Positions 22,374 through 31,749 of a DNA stretch of 64,000 nt are shown in pieces. The position numbers were made by a program, and so were the translations under genes. This stretch comes from Roseibium aquae (GTDB lineage Bacteria > Pseudomonadota > Alphaproteobacteria > Rhizobiales > Stappiaceae): NCBI RefSeq assembly GCF_008711285.1, contig NZ_VXDC01000001.1:372001-436000 (forward strand), in the 5' to 3' direction. Under the pieces are notes generated by a model. That model was given only the letters and a program-made list of their open reading frames with translations. It was not told the origin of the DNA and ran no database searches. Each line of letters starts with the position of its first letter. Positions within the stretch are counted from its first letter, which is position 1.

Positions 22374-23552
22374 TCAGGCGGCGGAAACGGGGCTTTCGGC
22401 CTGTGGAAAATCGACCGCCCAGGTGCCGGTCCGCTCGGTCTTGTGGATCCAGCCGCCGCCCAGAACCCGGGCGGTTTCATCGTCGCTGTCGAAGAACACG
22501 CAGGCCTGCCCGGGGGCCACGCCGGCCTCGCTGGTGGCAAGGTCCACGAAAGCCCGTCCGCCCAGAAGCCGGAGCGTCGCCGGCGCCGGCGGGCGGGTCG
22601 AGCGCACCTTGGCGAACAGCGGCAGCCCCTCGCCTTCGTCCAGCGGGGCGTCGCCGATCCAGTTCAGTTCACGCAGCAGGATCGTGCGGGTGGCCAGGGC
22701 CTCGCGCGGCCCGACCACCACGCGCTTTTCGTCCGCATCGAGGCGCACGACATAGAGCGGCTCTCCGGTCGCCACCCCAAGGCCCCGGCGCTGGCCGACC
22801 GTGTAGTGGATGATCCCGTCATGGCTGCCCAGGACGCGGCCGTCCATATGGACGATGGCGCCCGGTTCGGCGGCATTGGGCCGGAGCTTGCGGATCACTT
22901 CGGCGTAGTCGCCGTTGGGAACGAAACAGATGTCCTGGCTGTCCGGCTTGTCGGCCACCGCCAGGCCGAATTCGCGGGCCAGTTCGCGCACCCTTGCCTT
23001 TGGCAGGCCGCCGAGGGGAAAGCGCACGAAATCGAGCTGATCCTGCGTGGTAGCGAACAGGAAGTAGCTCTGGTCCCGGTCCAGATCCACCGGCCGGTAC
23101 AGGGCCCGCTTGTTCCCGGCGGGGGCGGAGCGCACGTAATGGCCGGTCGCAAGGGCATCGGCCCCCAGATCCCGCGCGGTCTTCAGAAGGTCCGTGAACT
23201 TGACGGTCTGGTTGCAGGAAACACAAGGGATCGGGGTTTCGCCGGCGATGTAGCTGTCGGCGAAACGGTCCATCACCTGTTCCTTGAAGCGGCTTTCATA
23301 GTCCAGCACGTAATGCGGGATGCCGATCTTGTCCGCCGCCAGGCGGGCATCGTGAATGTCGACGCCCGCGCAGCAGGCCTTCGCCTTGCTCACTGCCGCG
23401 CCGTGGTCGTAGAGCTGCAAGGTCACCCCGACCACGTCATAACCCTCGCGCTTCATCATGGCAGCGACGACGGAACTGTCGACGCCGCCGGACATCGCAA
23501 CGACAACGCGCGTGTCTTCGGGTCTTCCGGGAAGATCCAGACTGTTTCGCAT
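22374..23552 (-). CDS. mnmA: tRNA-specific 2-thiouridylase MnmA
   Basis: The enzyme forms 2-thiouridine at the wobble position (U34) of Lys, Glu and Gln tRNAs, using ATP and a sulfur relay. The start ATG at 23552 gives 392 residues, the usual size; the longer upstream frame is not conserved in character. Motifs: the PP-loop [15 protein letters not shown] near the N terminus, the first catalytic Cys in [28 protein letters not shown], and the second Cys in [13 protein letters not shown]. The C-terminal beta domain ends near AEVAP-like text ([15 protein letters not shown]). It stands alone on the minus strand beside tRNA-Met and diverges from fliK. Confidence 0.96.
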   Translation of the reverse strand: MRNSLDLPGRPEDTRVVVAMSGGVDSSVVAAMMKREGYDVVGVTLQLYDHGAAVSKAKACCAGVDIHDARLAADKIGIPHYVLDYESRFKEQVMDRFADSYIAGETPIPCVSCNQTVKFTDLLKTARDLGADALATGHYVRSAPAGNKRALYRPVDLDRDQSYFLFATTQDQLDFVRFPLGGLPKARVRELAREFGLAVADKPDSQDICFVPNGDYAEVIRKLRPNAAEPGAIVHMDGRVLGSHDGIIHYTVGQRRGLGVATGEPLYVVRLDADEKRVVVGPREALATRTILLRELNWIGDAPLDEGEGLPLFAKVRSTRPPAPATLRLLGGRAFVDLATSEAGVAPGQACVFFDSDDETARVLGGGWIHKTERTGTWAVDFPQAESPVSAA

Positions 23553-23847
23553 ATGGCCTACCAGGACACTGTTGATTTGACGGCGGATCGCTTGGCGATC
23601 CGCGGTTGCCGACCGGAGATTTCGCTGGCCGCGGCCGTCTCCCGTCTCGTTGGCCGCAATATAAGGGGAAAGGTGGCGGAATCCAATTCCCCTTGTGGCG
23701 CCCGGCGTGGCGCCCGGCGTGGCGTCTGGTGTGGCGCCCGGCAATCCTTTCCGCATTGGGGGCACTCCTTGCCGCGCTGGACCGGGTCTATTCAGTGCGC
23801 CGGTTTTCAGGTTGTTGGAAAACAACAGGAAAATCATCTTTTCAGAC

Positions 23848-23864
23848 TTGGCCCGACATTTGCT
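23848..23864 (+). promoter_or_regulatory. Sigma-54 promoter upstream of fliK
   Basis: TTGGCCCGACATTTGCT matches the -24/-12 consensus, with GG at 23850-23851 and GC at 23862-23863 separated by exactly 10 bp. Transcription should start near 23875. Class III/late flagellar genes in CtrA-type alphaproteobacteria use sigma-54 with FlbD, which is encoded 8 kb downstream. Confidence 0.75.
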
Positions 23865-23881
23865 GACAGAACCCCGACGAG

Positions 23882-26155
23882 ATGTGTCCAGACGGACCGG
23901 AGACTTCGGGGGCGGATGTGCTGCCATTTGGATTTTCGACTGTGAGCATGCGGGCGGGCGCCGGACAGCCCGGTGCCGGAGCCGGTGCCGGAGCCGCCGA
24001 GGCTTCGCCGGCTGCTGCGATGATGGCCGGTGGCCCGGTCTCCGATACGGGCGTCAAAACCGGATCCGGCACCGGGCTGTCCTTCACCGACGTGCTGTCT
24101 GGCGGCAAGAACGCGGGCAAGCCGGAAGATGGCGCGCAGGCCGGTGCCGCGGACCTCGCGGTTCCGGCAGTGGAAGCGGGCGGCGGGGAGGCCGGCGCCG
24201 AGGCTGGCAATGTCCCGGCCGTGCCGCTGGATATGCCGGGTATCGGCTCCGCTTCGGTCCTGCCGCTCATGGCTTGGGCTGGGTCTGACGGGGCCGGGGC
24301 TGGCGGGGCGGCGGATGGCGGCGTGGCTCCTGGTCAGGGTGTTTCTGGGTCCGAAAGTGCGGGGACGGCGGCTGGTTCTGGCGGGCAGGGAGGCAGCGCC
24401 CCGGTCCCGTCCCCGTTCGCGTCGATGGTGCCTGGCGGACTGGAGCCCGTGACTGCCGGGGCGGCTGCCCCGGTGTCCCCGTCCGGCGCTCAGGGCGCTG
24501 GTGACGGGGCGGGGCCTCTTGCGGGATCTGCCGAACGGGTATCAGGTCAATCCAGCCAGTCCGGAGCATCCATCCCGGTCACCGGCCACCGCTGGCAAAC
24601 GGAATTGCAGCCCGAGTTGCGCGCCTCCGCCTTCGTGTCCGCGCAGGCTCGCGGGCAAATGACGGGCGGTCCTGGTTCTCAAGGTCTTGCCAATCCCTCA
24701 CCTTTGGCTGCGGCTGGCTCGGGGGCGGGCGCGGCCAATCCAGCCCTTGGCAGCGTTCTGCCGGGTGTCTTGCCGGCTGACGGGGTGTCCGATCTTCTGA
24801 TGGCCGCGCCAGTCTCGGCGGATTTGGCCGCGGAATCTCCGACAGAGCCGCCCTCTGCCGGGGTTGCGGGTGCGGACGAGGCTGGGCTTGATGTGGCCCT
24901 GATCAAGCCAGGGGCCGGATCTGCCCAGGGCGGATCTGTTCCAGATGACGCCGGCGCGCCGGTGGCCGAGCGCGGTGCCGGTGCATCCCTGCTGACGGGT
25001 CTTGCGGCAAAGCCGGTCACCCAAATCAAGGCAACGGCCAAAACCACGGCCCAAATCCCGGCCCAAACCCCGGTGCAGACGCCAGCGGTCAGTTCTCAGG
25101 ACGGTGCCAAAATGCCTTCGGTTGGACAGCCGGCTCCCGGCGCATCCATGAGCGCCCTTGAGGCTCTGCGACAGGAGGGGGCCACCAATGGCGCTGCCGT
25201 GGACGCAGACAGTCTCGCGGACCAGGTGCAGGATCAGATCGTGCGGCCCGACACCAAACCTTTGACCGGGCAGGTTCCGGTCCTGCCTGTGGCCGGACGG
25301 GCGGCCGGTCTGTCCTTGGCCCCGGGAGGGACTGCCGCCCTGCCGACACCGGATATGCCGCCGGAAACGGCCGCTGGTTCTCCAGACGTTTTGGGGGATG
25401 CGGCTGTGGACCCTGGGGAAGTGGATCTTACCCTGCGCACCGTCTCCTCATCGTCAGCGGGCATGGCAGGGCATGACGCCAACAAACCGGGCGCGCAATC
25501 AGGGCCGGGGACACTGGCTGCGCAGGGTGTGCCTGTTCAAACGGGCATTGCCGCCCTGGCTGCCGGGGGCATGCTTGCAGTGAGCAGCGAGCTATTCGCC
25601 AATCCTGACTATCCGAACGCCATCGGGCTCGAGTTCCGGTCCGGCGGGGCAGGCTTCGATCCTGTCGCCCTGTCCCGGTCCGATGCCATGACGAACCCCG
25701 GTCAGGCGCAATCGGGCCAACTGGCAACGCAAGTTGCCGGCGAGATGGCGCGGAACCTTCAGAACGGACAAACCCGTTTTCAGATGCGCTTTGATCCGCC
25801 CGAACTCGGCAGGGTTGAAGTGAAGATGAAGGTTGGGGCCGACGGAACGGTGCAGGCCCATCTGATCGTCGAGCGCGCGGAAACCCTGGACATGTTCTTG
25901 CGGGATCAACGCGGGCTTGAAAAGGCGCTGGAAGCCGCCGGGTTGAATGCGGATTCCGAGAGCTTGAAGTTCTCCCTGAAGGATCAGGGGAGCCAGGGAT
26001 TTGGGTCTGGCGACAATGATCAAGGTGGCTCGAACCGCCTGGCAGATGGTGGCGGGCCGGACGGTAAGGAGGATGCGGATGAGACCGGATCTGTAATGCA
26101 GCCGGTTCAATTTCACTCCAACGGCCGTCCCATGGGATTGGATATTCAGGTTTGA
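23882..26155 (+). CDS. fliK: Flagellar hook-length control protein FliK
   Basis: FliK measures hook length and switches export specificity from hook to filament subunits. The ~757-residue product is long, Ala/Gly/Pro-rich and low complexity over its first two thirds, as expected for the ruler part. The C-terminal Flg_hook domain is clear: [40 protein letters not shown] and [19 protein letters not shown]. The ATG at 23882 lies only ~7 nt after the predicted sigma-54 start, with no ribosome-binding site, so the true start may be ATG 23948. It is followed by flgD 60 bp downstream. Confidence 0.88.
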   Translation: MCPDGPETSGADVLPFGFSTVSMRAGAGQPGAGAGAGAAEASPAAAMMAGGPVSDTGVKTGSGTGLSFTDVLSGGKNAGKPEDGAQAGAADLAVPAVEAGGGEAGAEAGNVPAVPLDMPGIGSASVLPLMAWAGSDGAGAGGAADGGVAPGQGVSGSESAGTAAGSGGQGGSAPVPSPFASMVPGGLEPVTAGAAAPVSPSGAQGAGDGAGPLAGSAERVSGQSSQSGASIPVTGHRWQTELQPELRASAFVSAQARGQMTGGPGSQGLANPSPLAAAGSGAGAANPALGSVLPGVLPADGVSDLLMAAPVSADLAAESPTEPPSAGVAGADEAGLDVALIKPGAGSAQGGSVPDDAGAPVAERGAGASLLTGLAAKPVTQIKATAKTTAQIPAQTPVQTPAVSSQDGAKMPSVGQPAPGASMSALEALRQEGATNGAAVDADSLADQVQDQIVRPDTKPLTGQVPVLPVAGRAAGLSLAPGGTAALPTPDMPPETAAGSPDVLGDAAVDPGEVDLTLRTVSSSSAGMAGHDANKPGAQSGPGTLAAQGVPVQTGIAALAAGGMLAVSSELFANPDYPNAIGLEFRSGGAGFDPVALSRSDAMTNPGQAQSGQLATQVAGEMARNLQNGQTRFQMRFDPPELGRVEVKMKVGADGTVQAHLIVERAETLDMFLRDQRGLEKALEAAGLNADSESLKFSLKDQGSQGFGSGDNDQGGSNRLADGGGPDGKEDADETGSVMQPVQFHSNGRPMGLDIQV

Positions 26156-26215
26156 GGACGTAGCGGTCGGTTCCGCGGCAGCCGAACACCCTCTTGTGTC
26201 TAAGGATGAGAACGC

Positions 26216-26881
26216 ATGATAACCCTTCCAAGTCCGACGCAGAACGGCGGCGGCGTGCAAAGCAGTCCAACCGGCAGTGCCGAGCAATCACTCCTTGGCA
26301 ATTACGATCTGTTTTTGACGCTCCTCACCACCCAGATCCAGAATCAGGATCCGTTGGAGCCGCTGGATTCCGCAGAATACACCAACCAGCTGGTTCAATA
26401 CTCATCGGTCGAACAATCCATTCAAACCAATGACTATCTGAAAGAGCTGCTCGCCTCGATGCAAAGCGCGCAGGCATCCAGCTATGTCAGCTATCTTGGC
26501 ACCGAAGTCTCGGCAAAGGGAGGAACGACCTCGCTGAGGGGTGGTACCGCCTCCTGGGATTTCACTTTGGGGCAGGAGGCCGCTGGCAAGGTGGAAATCG
26601 TGAATGGAAGTGGCAATGTCGTCTTCAGCGACGACATTTCCATGCCTGCAGGGTCCAATAGTTATGTTTGGGACGGCAAGAATGACGCCGGCGGTGTCGA
26701 GTCCGACGGTTCCTATACCATTCGCTTCGATCTGAAGAATGCATCGGGAAACACCATCACCCCTTCCGTTGAAATCAGCGGCGTGGTGGATGGGGTCGAT
26801 TTGTCCTCGGGCACCCCGTTTCTGCAGATCGGGGGATCCAGAGTACCGGTCAGCAACGTCACGAGCGTGCGCGCGATTTAG
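26216..26881 (+). CDS. flgD: Flagellar hook assembly scaffold FlgD
   Basis: FlgD caps the growing hook and is needed for FlgE polymerisation. The product is 221 residues from an ATG with AAGGATGAG upstream. The FlgD N-terminal motif is visible in LFLTLLTTQIQNQDPLEPLD, YTNQLVQYSSVEQ (about 32-66). The FlgD Ig/tudor part contains YVWDGKNDAGGVESDGSYTI and ends VSNVTSVRAI. Cotranscribed with fliK from the sigma-54 promoter. Confidence 0.94.
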   Translation: MITLPSPTQNGGGVQSSPTGSAEQSLLGNYDLFLTLLTTQIQNQDPLEPLDSAEYTNQLVQYSSVEQSIQTNDYLKELLASMQSAQASSYVSYLGTEVSAKGGTTSLRGGTASWDFTLGQEAAGKVEIVNGSGNVVFSDDISMPAGSNSYVWDGKNDAGGVESDGSYTIRFDLKNASGNTITPSVEISGVVDGVDLSSGTPFLQIGGSRVPVSNVTSVRAI

Positions 26882-27399
26882 GTGACCAGCCGCAGCATCG
26901 CAGGGGGGCGGCCGATGCTTGGACATGAGCTAACTGGGCTTTTGCGGTCTTACATTTAAACCGCAGCCGTGACAGTCTTGCCGAACTTGGCCGCCAACCC
27001 AGGAAGCTGCAGATCAGTTGCACCATCCATGATCCGGTCGCCTCAGTTCGGATCCGTGGATGGCGGAGCTGGGTTTGATCGCGCGTCATGCTCCTGACCT
27101 CTCTCCGCCGTCGCTTGAAGCAAATGTGCCTCCGAAAGTGTGGACGAGCTGATGTCTGGTTTGGGGCGGTTTTGGGAGAAACCGCGACATGCTTTGCGAA
27201 TTGCAAGTACTCAGCCTGCTAGTTAACAAATCATTATTTGGATGGTTCAAGTTTGATTCTTTCTCAGGTCATATACCTAATAAACATTCATATTTTCGGG
27301 ATTCTATAGTTAACGATTCGTCTATGGTGGCTTAGGTAAATTTTAAGCTACTGCTCGTAATCTCACAAATACCAAGGTCATGGTTAGTGTGAGAGTACA
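26882..27399. other. Intergenic region with CtrA-like sites upstream of sciP
   Basis: The 518-bp gap has no supported gene. Its right half is AT-rich. TTAA-N7-TTAT lies at 27223-27237 and TTAG-N7-TTAA at 27332-27346, each matching 7 of 8 bases of the CtrA box TTAA-N7-TTAA; the second ends 53 bp before sciP. Confidence 0.5.
27332..27346 (+). promoter_or_regulatory. CtrA-like box upstream of sciP
   Basis: TTAG (27332-27335), 7 bp, TTAA (27343-27346). One mismatch to the CtrA consensus. SciP is a CtrA-regulated CtrA inhibitor in Caulobacter, so a site here makes sense. Confidence 0.5.
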
Positions 27400-27675
27400 A
27401 TGACCGAACAAGTTCGTTCGCGCGTAAAATATGTAATCGGTCCTGATGGCAGCCCGCTCACGATTGCGGATCTGCCGCCGACCTCGACGAAACGATGGGT
27501 TATCCGCCGCAAGGCGGAGGTTGTGGCCGCTGTGCGGGGCGGGCTCCTGTCTTTGGAGGAAGCGTGCCAACGCTATACCTTGACGGTCGAAGAATTCCTG
27601 TCCTGGCAAAGCTCCATTGAAAAACACGGTCTGGCTGGACTTCGGGCGACACGCATCCAGCAATACCGGAATTAG
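27400..27675 (+). CDS. sciP: CtrA inhibitor SciP (DUF1153)
   Basis: The product is 91 residues. The family signature is strong: YVIGPDGSPLTIADLPPTST near the N terminus, RWVIRRKAEVVAAVRGGLLS forming a helix-turn-helix, then EFLSWQ and GLAGLRATRIQQYRN at the end. In Caulobacter SciP binds DNA and blocks CtrA-dependent transcription in newborn swarmer cells. Its place between flgD and fliF, two CtrA-like boxes upstream and a strong terminator downstream support a monocistronic, cell-cycle-regulated gene. Confidence 0.93.
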   Translation: MTEQVRSRVKYVIGPDGSPLTIADLPPTSTKRWVIRRKAEVVAAVRGGLLSLEEACQRYTLTVEEFLSWQSSIEKHGLAGLRATRIQQYRN

Positions 27676-27712
27676 CAATCCGCTGTTTTCAAGTTGCCTG
27701 GATCGTTCTGTA

Positions 27713-27737
27713 GGGTCGGCCACGCCGGCCCTTTTTT
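27713..27737 (+). terminator. Rho-independent terminator after sciP
   Basis: An 8-bp stem GGGTCGGC/GCCGGCCC (one G-U pair) with a CAC loop is followed by six T residues (27732-27737). Confidence 0.9.
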
Positions 27738-27875
27738 GTTATCATCGATCGACGGGCCTCTCCCGAAGTATGACGAATGGTTAACGGGACCGGCAATTTT
27801 TCCCCATCCAATTTGCAATTTGCATAAACGAGTTTCGCGGAAATCCGCCATCCGGCCGTGACGGCGCTGTTTGCG

Positions 27876-27929
27876 TTAACCACTTGTTAACCTTCTGGGC
27901 GGCAGATTTTGCCCAGTGGTTAACAAGTG
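27876..27929 (+). promoter_or_regulatory. CtrA box and inverted repeat upstream of fliF
   Basis: A perfect TTAA-N7-TTAA lies at 27876-27890. It overlaps the left arm of a perfect 12-bp inverted repeat, CACTTGTTAACC (27881-27892) and GGTTAACAAGTG (27918-27929), whose centres are about 37 bp apart. In Caulobacter the fliF operon is activated by CtrA and repressed by FlbD near its start; the second arm is a candidate for the repressing site. The 324-bp region 27676-27999 otherwise holds the sciP terminator and no gene. Confidence 0.75.
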
Positions 27930-27999
27930 AGGGAATCCGCACGCCGATTCAGGCATTTAAGCGGGCGGGTTTCGCAAAGAACTGTGCGGGCGGGCATCT

Positions 28000-29616
28000 G
28001 TGAACGGGTTCATCGAATTCATCAGGACACTTGGACCAGCGCGGGTGGCGGCCATGGGGGCTGTCGCCGCCATCTTGATTGGCGTGTTTGCCTTCATCAT
28101 TTTCCGCGTCACGGCCCCCCAAATGTCGACGCTGTATACGGATTTGACCCTTGAGGACTCGGGGGCGATTGTCACCCAGCTGGAAAGCCTTGGCGTTCCC
28201 TTCGAGTTGCAGCGGCAGGGGGAGACGATCCTGGTGCCGCGCGAGCGGGTTGCGCGGTTGCGGATGCAACTTGCCGAAGACGGCCTGCCCACCGGCGGGT
28301 CGATGGGCTATGAGATTTTCGACCGCTCGGACACGCTCGGGGCGACGAGTTTCGTGCAGAACATCAATCACCTGCGGGCCATGGAAGGCGAGCTATCGCG
28401 CACGATCGTCGCGATCGACCGCATCAACGCCGCCCGGGTTCATCTGGTTATCCCGGAGCGTCAACTGTTTCAGCGGGATCAGCGCCCCCCTTCCGCTTCG
28501 ATCGTGTTGAACGTTCGGGGCGCGCTCGGTCAAAGCGAGGTGAGGGCAATTCAGCACCTGGTCGCCACCGCGGTTGAAGGTTTGTCGCCCGAACGTGTGT
28601 CGATCGTCGACGAAACAGGCCGTCTCCTTGCGTCGGGTGTCGGCAGCGAGGATGAGGGCATCGTCGCCGCTGCGCTCCAGGAGCGTGTGGTCGCGATCGA
28701 AACCCGCTTGCGGAACCAGATCGAGGAAATCCTCAACTCTGTCGTGGGACCCGGGCGGGCCCGGGTCCGTGTTGCGGCGGATGTCGACTTCAACAGAACG
28801 ACGGAGACTACCGAAACGTTCGATCCGGATGGTCAGGTTGTCCGATCGACCCAGACCCGTGAAGAGGCATCGTCCAGCACGGATAACCCGGACCAGGTGA
28901 CCGTGGGCAATCAGTTGCCGAACGCGGAAGCCGGGGACGCGGAAGGCGGTTCGCTCGACCAATCCACTTCGACCGAAGAAATCGTCAATTTCGAGATTTC
29001 CCGGTCCACGCGCACGGAAGTCGTAGAGGCGGGGCGGGTCCAGCGTCTGTCGGTCGCCGTTCTGGTTGACGGAACCTACGAGCCCAACGAAGATGGAACG
29101 GTCGTGTATGCGCCGCGGAGCCAGGAAGCCCTGGACCGAATCGCGGTGCTCGTCCGGTCCGCAGTCGGCTTTGATGAAAGCCGGGGCGATGTGGTTGAAG
29201 TGGTGAACCTGCAGTTCGCACGGCCACCGCAGGCCGACCTTGGTACAGATACCGGTGGGCTCTTTAACTTTACGCGGGACGACCTGTTGCGCTTTGCCGA
29301 GCTTGGCGTGCTGTTGTTGATCTCGATCCTACTGCTCCTGTTTGTGGTGCGCCCGCTGTTGAAGCGGATCGTGACCCCGGAGGAGAAGGAGCCGCAAGAA
29401 TTGGTCATCGGGCCTGATGGAACCCTGATTGCGGACTCCAGCGGTGCTGCCAATGAGCCGGAAGAGGACGAAATGAGGATTGAATGGCTGGAAGAAGCGA
29501 TGGCGGAAGGCGCGCTGCAAGCCAATTCGATCGCCAAGGTCGGAACGATGATAGCCGATTATCCGACAGAGGCCGTGACAATCGTGCGCGGCTGGCTCGA
29601 TGAGGAAGCTGCTTGA
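28000..29616 (+). CDS. fliF: Flagellar MS-ring protein FliF
   Basis: FliF forms the inner-membrane MS ring of the basal body. The product is 538 residues from a GTG at 28000. The first transmembrane segment ([20 protein letters not shown]) is followed by the RBM modules with [20 protein letters not shown], the conserved [13 protein letters not shown] and [19 protein letters not shown], a variable periplasmic stretch, the second transmembrane segment ([16 protein letters not shown]), and a C-terminal FliG-binding tail. It heads fliF-fliG-fliH-fliN-flbD, the Caulobacter order, with stop/start overlap to fliG. Confidence 0.96.
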   Translation: MNGFIEFIRTLGPARVAAMGAVAAILIGVFAFIIFRVTAPQMSTLYTDLTLEDSGAIVTQLESLGVPFELQRQGETILVPRERVARLRMQLAEDGLPTGGSMGYEIFDRSDTLGATSFVQNINHLRAMEGELSRTIVAIDRINAARVHLVIPERQLFQRDQRPPSASIVLNVRGALGQSEVRAIQHLVATAVEGLSPERVSIVDETGRLLASGVGSEDEGIVAAALQERVVAIETRLRNQIEEILNSVVGPGRARVRVAADVDFNRTTETTETFDPDGQVVRSTQTREEASSSTDNPDQVTVGNQLPNAEAGDAEGGSLDQSTSTEEIVNFEISRSTRTEVVEAGRVQRLSVAVLVDGTYEPNEDGTVVYAPRSQEALDRIAVLVRSAVGFDESRGDVVEVVNLQFARPPQADLGTDTGGLFNFTRDDLLRFAELGVLLLISILLLLFVVRPLLKRIVTPEEKEPQELVIGPDGTLIADSSGAANEPEEDEMRIEWLEEAMAEGALQANSIAKVGTMIADYPTEAVTIVRGWLDEEAA

Positions 29617-30665
29617 TGGCAAAGGATGCGCTTCAAAACCAGCTGACCGTAAGTGCCGATGAGGCAGAGCGCGAGCTGCGCGGATCGGAGCGCGCCGCGG
29701 TGCTGTTGCTTGCATTGGGCGAAGACCATGGTCGGCCAATCTGGGAAAAGCTGGACGAGATCGAAATCAAGCAGATTTCCGCAGCCATGGCCAATATCGG
29801 CCCGGTCACGCCGCAGATGCTGGAGAACCTGTTCATCGATTTCGTGCGCCGCATCAGCTCCAAGGGGGCGCTGACCGGAAATGTCGATGCGACGGAACGG
29901 CTGTTGGCAAACTTCCTCCCGCAGGATCGCGTGTCTCTCATCATGGAAGAGATCCGGGGGCCGGCCGGCCGGAACATGTGGGAGAAACTGTCCAACGTTC
30001 AGGAAAACGTTCTGGCGAACTACCTCAAGAACGAGTACCCGCAAACAGTCGCCGTTGTCCTGTCCAAGATCAATTCGGATCATGCCGCGCGCGTTCTTGG
30101 GATTTTGCCCGAAGAACTGGCGCTCGAGGTGGTCAGCCGCATGCTGCGGATGGACGCGATCCAGAAGGAGGTTCTGGAAAAAGTGGAACAGACCCTCCGG
30201 GTCGAGTTCATGTCCAATCTCACCAATACCTCGCGGCGCGACAGTCACGAGATGATGGCGGAGATCTTCAACAATTTCGACCGGCAGACGGAAGCCCGGT
30301 TCCTGGCGGCTCTTGAAGAGGAAAACCGGGAAGCGGCCGACCGCATCAAGACATTGATGTTTACCTTCGATGATCTGATGAAACTGGATGCCGCCAGCTG
30401 CCAGACCTTGTTGCGGAGCGTGGAGAAGGATCAGCTCGCGATTGCCCTCAAGGGGTCGACCGACAGCGCGCGCGATTTCTTTCTCTCGAACATGTCCCAA
30501 CGCGCGGCGAAGCTGCTTCAGGACGATATGGATGCGCTTGGCCCTGTCCGGTTGCGCGATGTAGACGATGCGCAAAGCAAGATGGTCAACCTGGCGAAGG
30601 ATCTTGCCGCCAAAGGCGAGATCATGATTTCCAAGTCGAAGGGCGACGACGAGATCATTTACTGA
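29616..30665 (+). CDS. fliG: Flagellar motor switch protein FliG
   Basis: FliG joins the C ring to FliF and transmits torque from the stator. The ATG at 29616 shares one base with the fliF stop (TGATG); the TTG at 29613 is less likely. The product is 349 residues with the FliG N domain ([15 protein letters not shown]), the middle domain with [13 protein letters not shown] (the EHPQ-like motif) and [14 protein letters not shown], and the C domain containing [11 protein letters not shown] and charged helices ([15 protein letters not shown]) that contact the stator. The full-length family size is met. Confidence 0.96.
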   Translation: MAKDALQNQLTVSADEAERELRGSERAAVLLLALGEDHGRPIWEKLDEIEIKQISAAMANIGPVTPQMLENLFIDFVRRISSKGALTGNVDATERLLANFLPQDRVSLIMEEIRGPAGRNMWEKLSNVQENVLANYLKNEYPQTVAVVLSKINSDHAARVLGILPEELALEVVSRMLRMDAIQKEVLEKVEQTLRVEFMSNLTNTSRRDSHEMMAEIFNNFDRQTEARFLAALEEENREAADRIKTLMFTFDDLMKLDAASCQTLLRSVEKDQLAIALKGSTDSARDFFLSNMSQRAAKLLQDDMDALGPVRLRDVDDAQSKMVNLAKDLAAKGEIMISKSKGDDEIIY

Positions 30666-30689
30666 TGATGAAGGCGGGGGAACTCCCCC

Positions 30690-31400
30690 TTGAACACTAT
30701 GGGCAAGATGGTCAGTCCGTCGAAATTTCTGTTTGATGTGGATTTTGCCGCGCCGCCGGAGCCTGAAGAGCTGCCGTCGGCCGAACCCGAAATCCCGATG
30801 ATTCCGGTGAACGAGCACAACCGGCTCTTGCAAGAAGCGAAGGCGCAGGCTTTCGAGCAAGGGCGGATGCAAGCGTTGCAGGAGCACCAGTCCCATCAGG
30901 ACCGCCTTCTGACGGAAGAAGTGGGCCATCTTGTCGGCGCGGTCGGGCGGGTGCTTGGCGAATTGGAGGAAGATCAGGCGGCCTTGGAAAAAGACGCGGC
31001 CAGCCTCGCCTTCCTCGTGGCCCGCCGCCTGTGCGCGCACCTGATCGCGCGCCAGCCTCTCGCCGAAATCGTTGCACTGGTCAGCGGTGCACTCGGACCG
31101 CTGCGCCGCGCACCACACCTTGTGATCCGCATACACGAACGGGATGTGGAAGCGTTGAAAAAACGTCTCGATCCCATCGTGATGGAAAAGGGCTATGACG
31201 GACGGCTCGTGATCTTGGGAGAGCCTGACATTGCCCGCGGGGACTGCCGGATCGAGTGGGCGGACGGCGGTATCATTCGCGACCGCAAGGCGCTGGAACG
31301 CGAGATCGACGCCCGGATCAAGGCTTACCTCCAAGCCCGGGCAAACGAACGACAAGCTGGAAAAGTGGCGGCTGATCCCAACACACAGAGGGATGAATAA
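30690..31400 (+). CDS. fliH: Flagellar assembly protein FliH
   Basis: FliH (FlbE in Caulobacter) is the peripheral stalk that controls the FliI export ATPase. The product is about 230 residues; TTG 30690, ATG 30699 and ATG 30708 are all possible starts. The N terminus has FLFDVDFAAPPEPEELP, then a helical stretch with EAKAQAFEQGRMQALQEHQS, and the C-terminal half resembles the V/F-type ATPase E/delta subunits (RLCAHLIARQPLAEIVALV, GDCRIEWADGGI). fliI is not adjacent and is not in the window. Confidence 0.85.
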   Translation: MNTMGKMVSPSKFLFDVDFAAPPEPEELPSAEPEIPMIPVNEHNRLLQEAKAQAFEQGRMQALQEHQSHQDRLLTEEVGHLVGAVGRVLGELEEDQAALEKDAASLAFLVARRLCAHLIARQPLAEIVALVSGALGPLRRAPHLVIRIHERDVEALKKRLDPIVMEKGYDGRLVILGEPDIARGDCRIEWADGGIIRDRKALEREIDARIKAYLQARANERQAGKVAADPNTQRDE

Positions 31401-31402
31401 AC

Positions 31403-31738
31403 ATGGCTGAAGAACAAGAAGCCGGGATTCCGCTCAACGAGCTGGATGCTCCTGCGACTCAAAGCAGCGATGAGGAATTGGCAGCACCGCAATCGGCTGC
31501 CGATCTTGAAGCTGTTTTCGACGTGCCTGTGCGGATCTCGGCCGTGCTGGGTCACTCCAAAATGCATGTGTCAGATCTTCTCAAACTCGCCTCCGGGACC
31601 GTTTTGGAACTGGATCGGAAGGTGGGGGAGGCAATCGACATCTATGTGAATGACCGGCTGGTGGCGCGCGGTGAGGTCGTCCTGGTTGAAGACAAACTCG
31701 GCGTGACCATGACCGAGATCATCAAGACAGACCGGTAG
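31403..31738 (+). CDS. fliN: Flagellar motor switch protein FliN
   Basis: FliN forms the bottom of the C ring and helps dock the export apparatus. The product is 111 residues. The SpoA domain is clear from VFDVPVRISAVLGHSKMHVS, LLKLASGTVLELDRKVGE, IYVNDRLVARGEVVLVEDK and LGVTMTEII. The gene begins 2 bp after the fliH stop and is followed by flbD after 11 bp. Confidence 0.95.
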   Translation: MAEEQEAGIPLNELDAPATQSSDEELAAPQSAADLEAVFDVPVRISAVLGHSKMHVSDLLKLASGTVLELDRKVGEAIDIYVNDRLVARGEVVLVEDKLGVTMTEIIKTDR

Positions 31739-31749
31739 GGGGTGGGGCC

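Noticed and set aside
22443-23945. 500-codon plus-strand frame opposite mnmA
   Set aside because: Antisense shadow of a high-GC gene; mnmA motifs on the minus strand are unambiguous.
29559-31355. 598-codon minus-strand frame opposite fliG/fliH
   Set aside because: Spans several real genes on the other strand; no domain.
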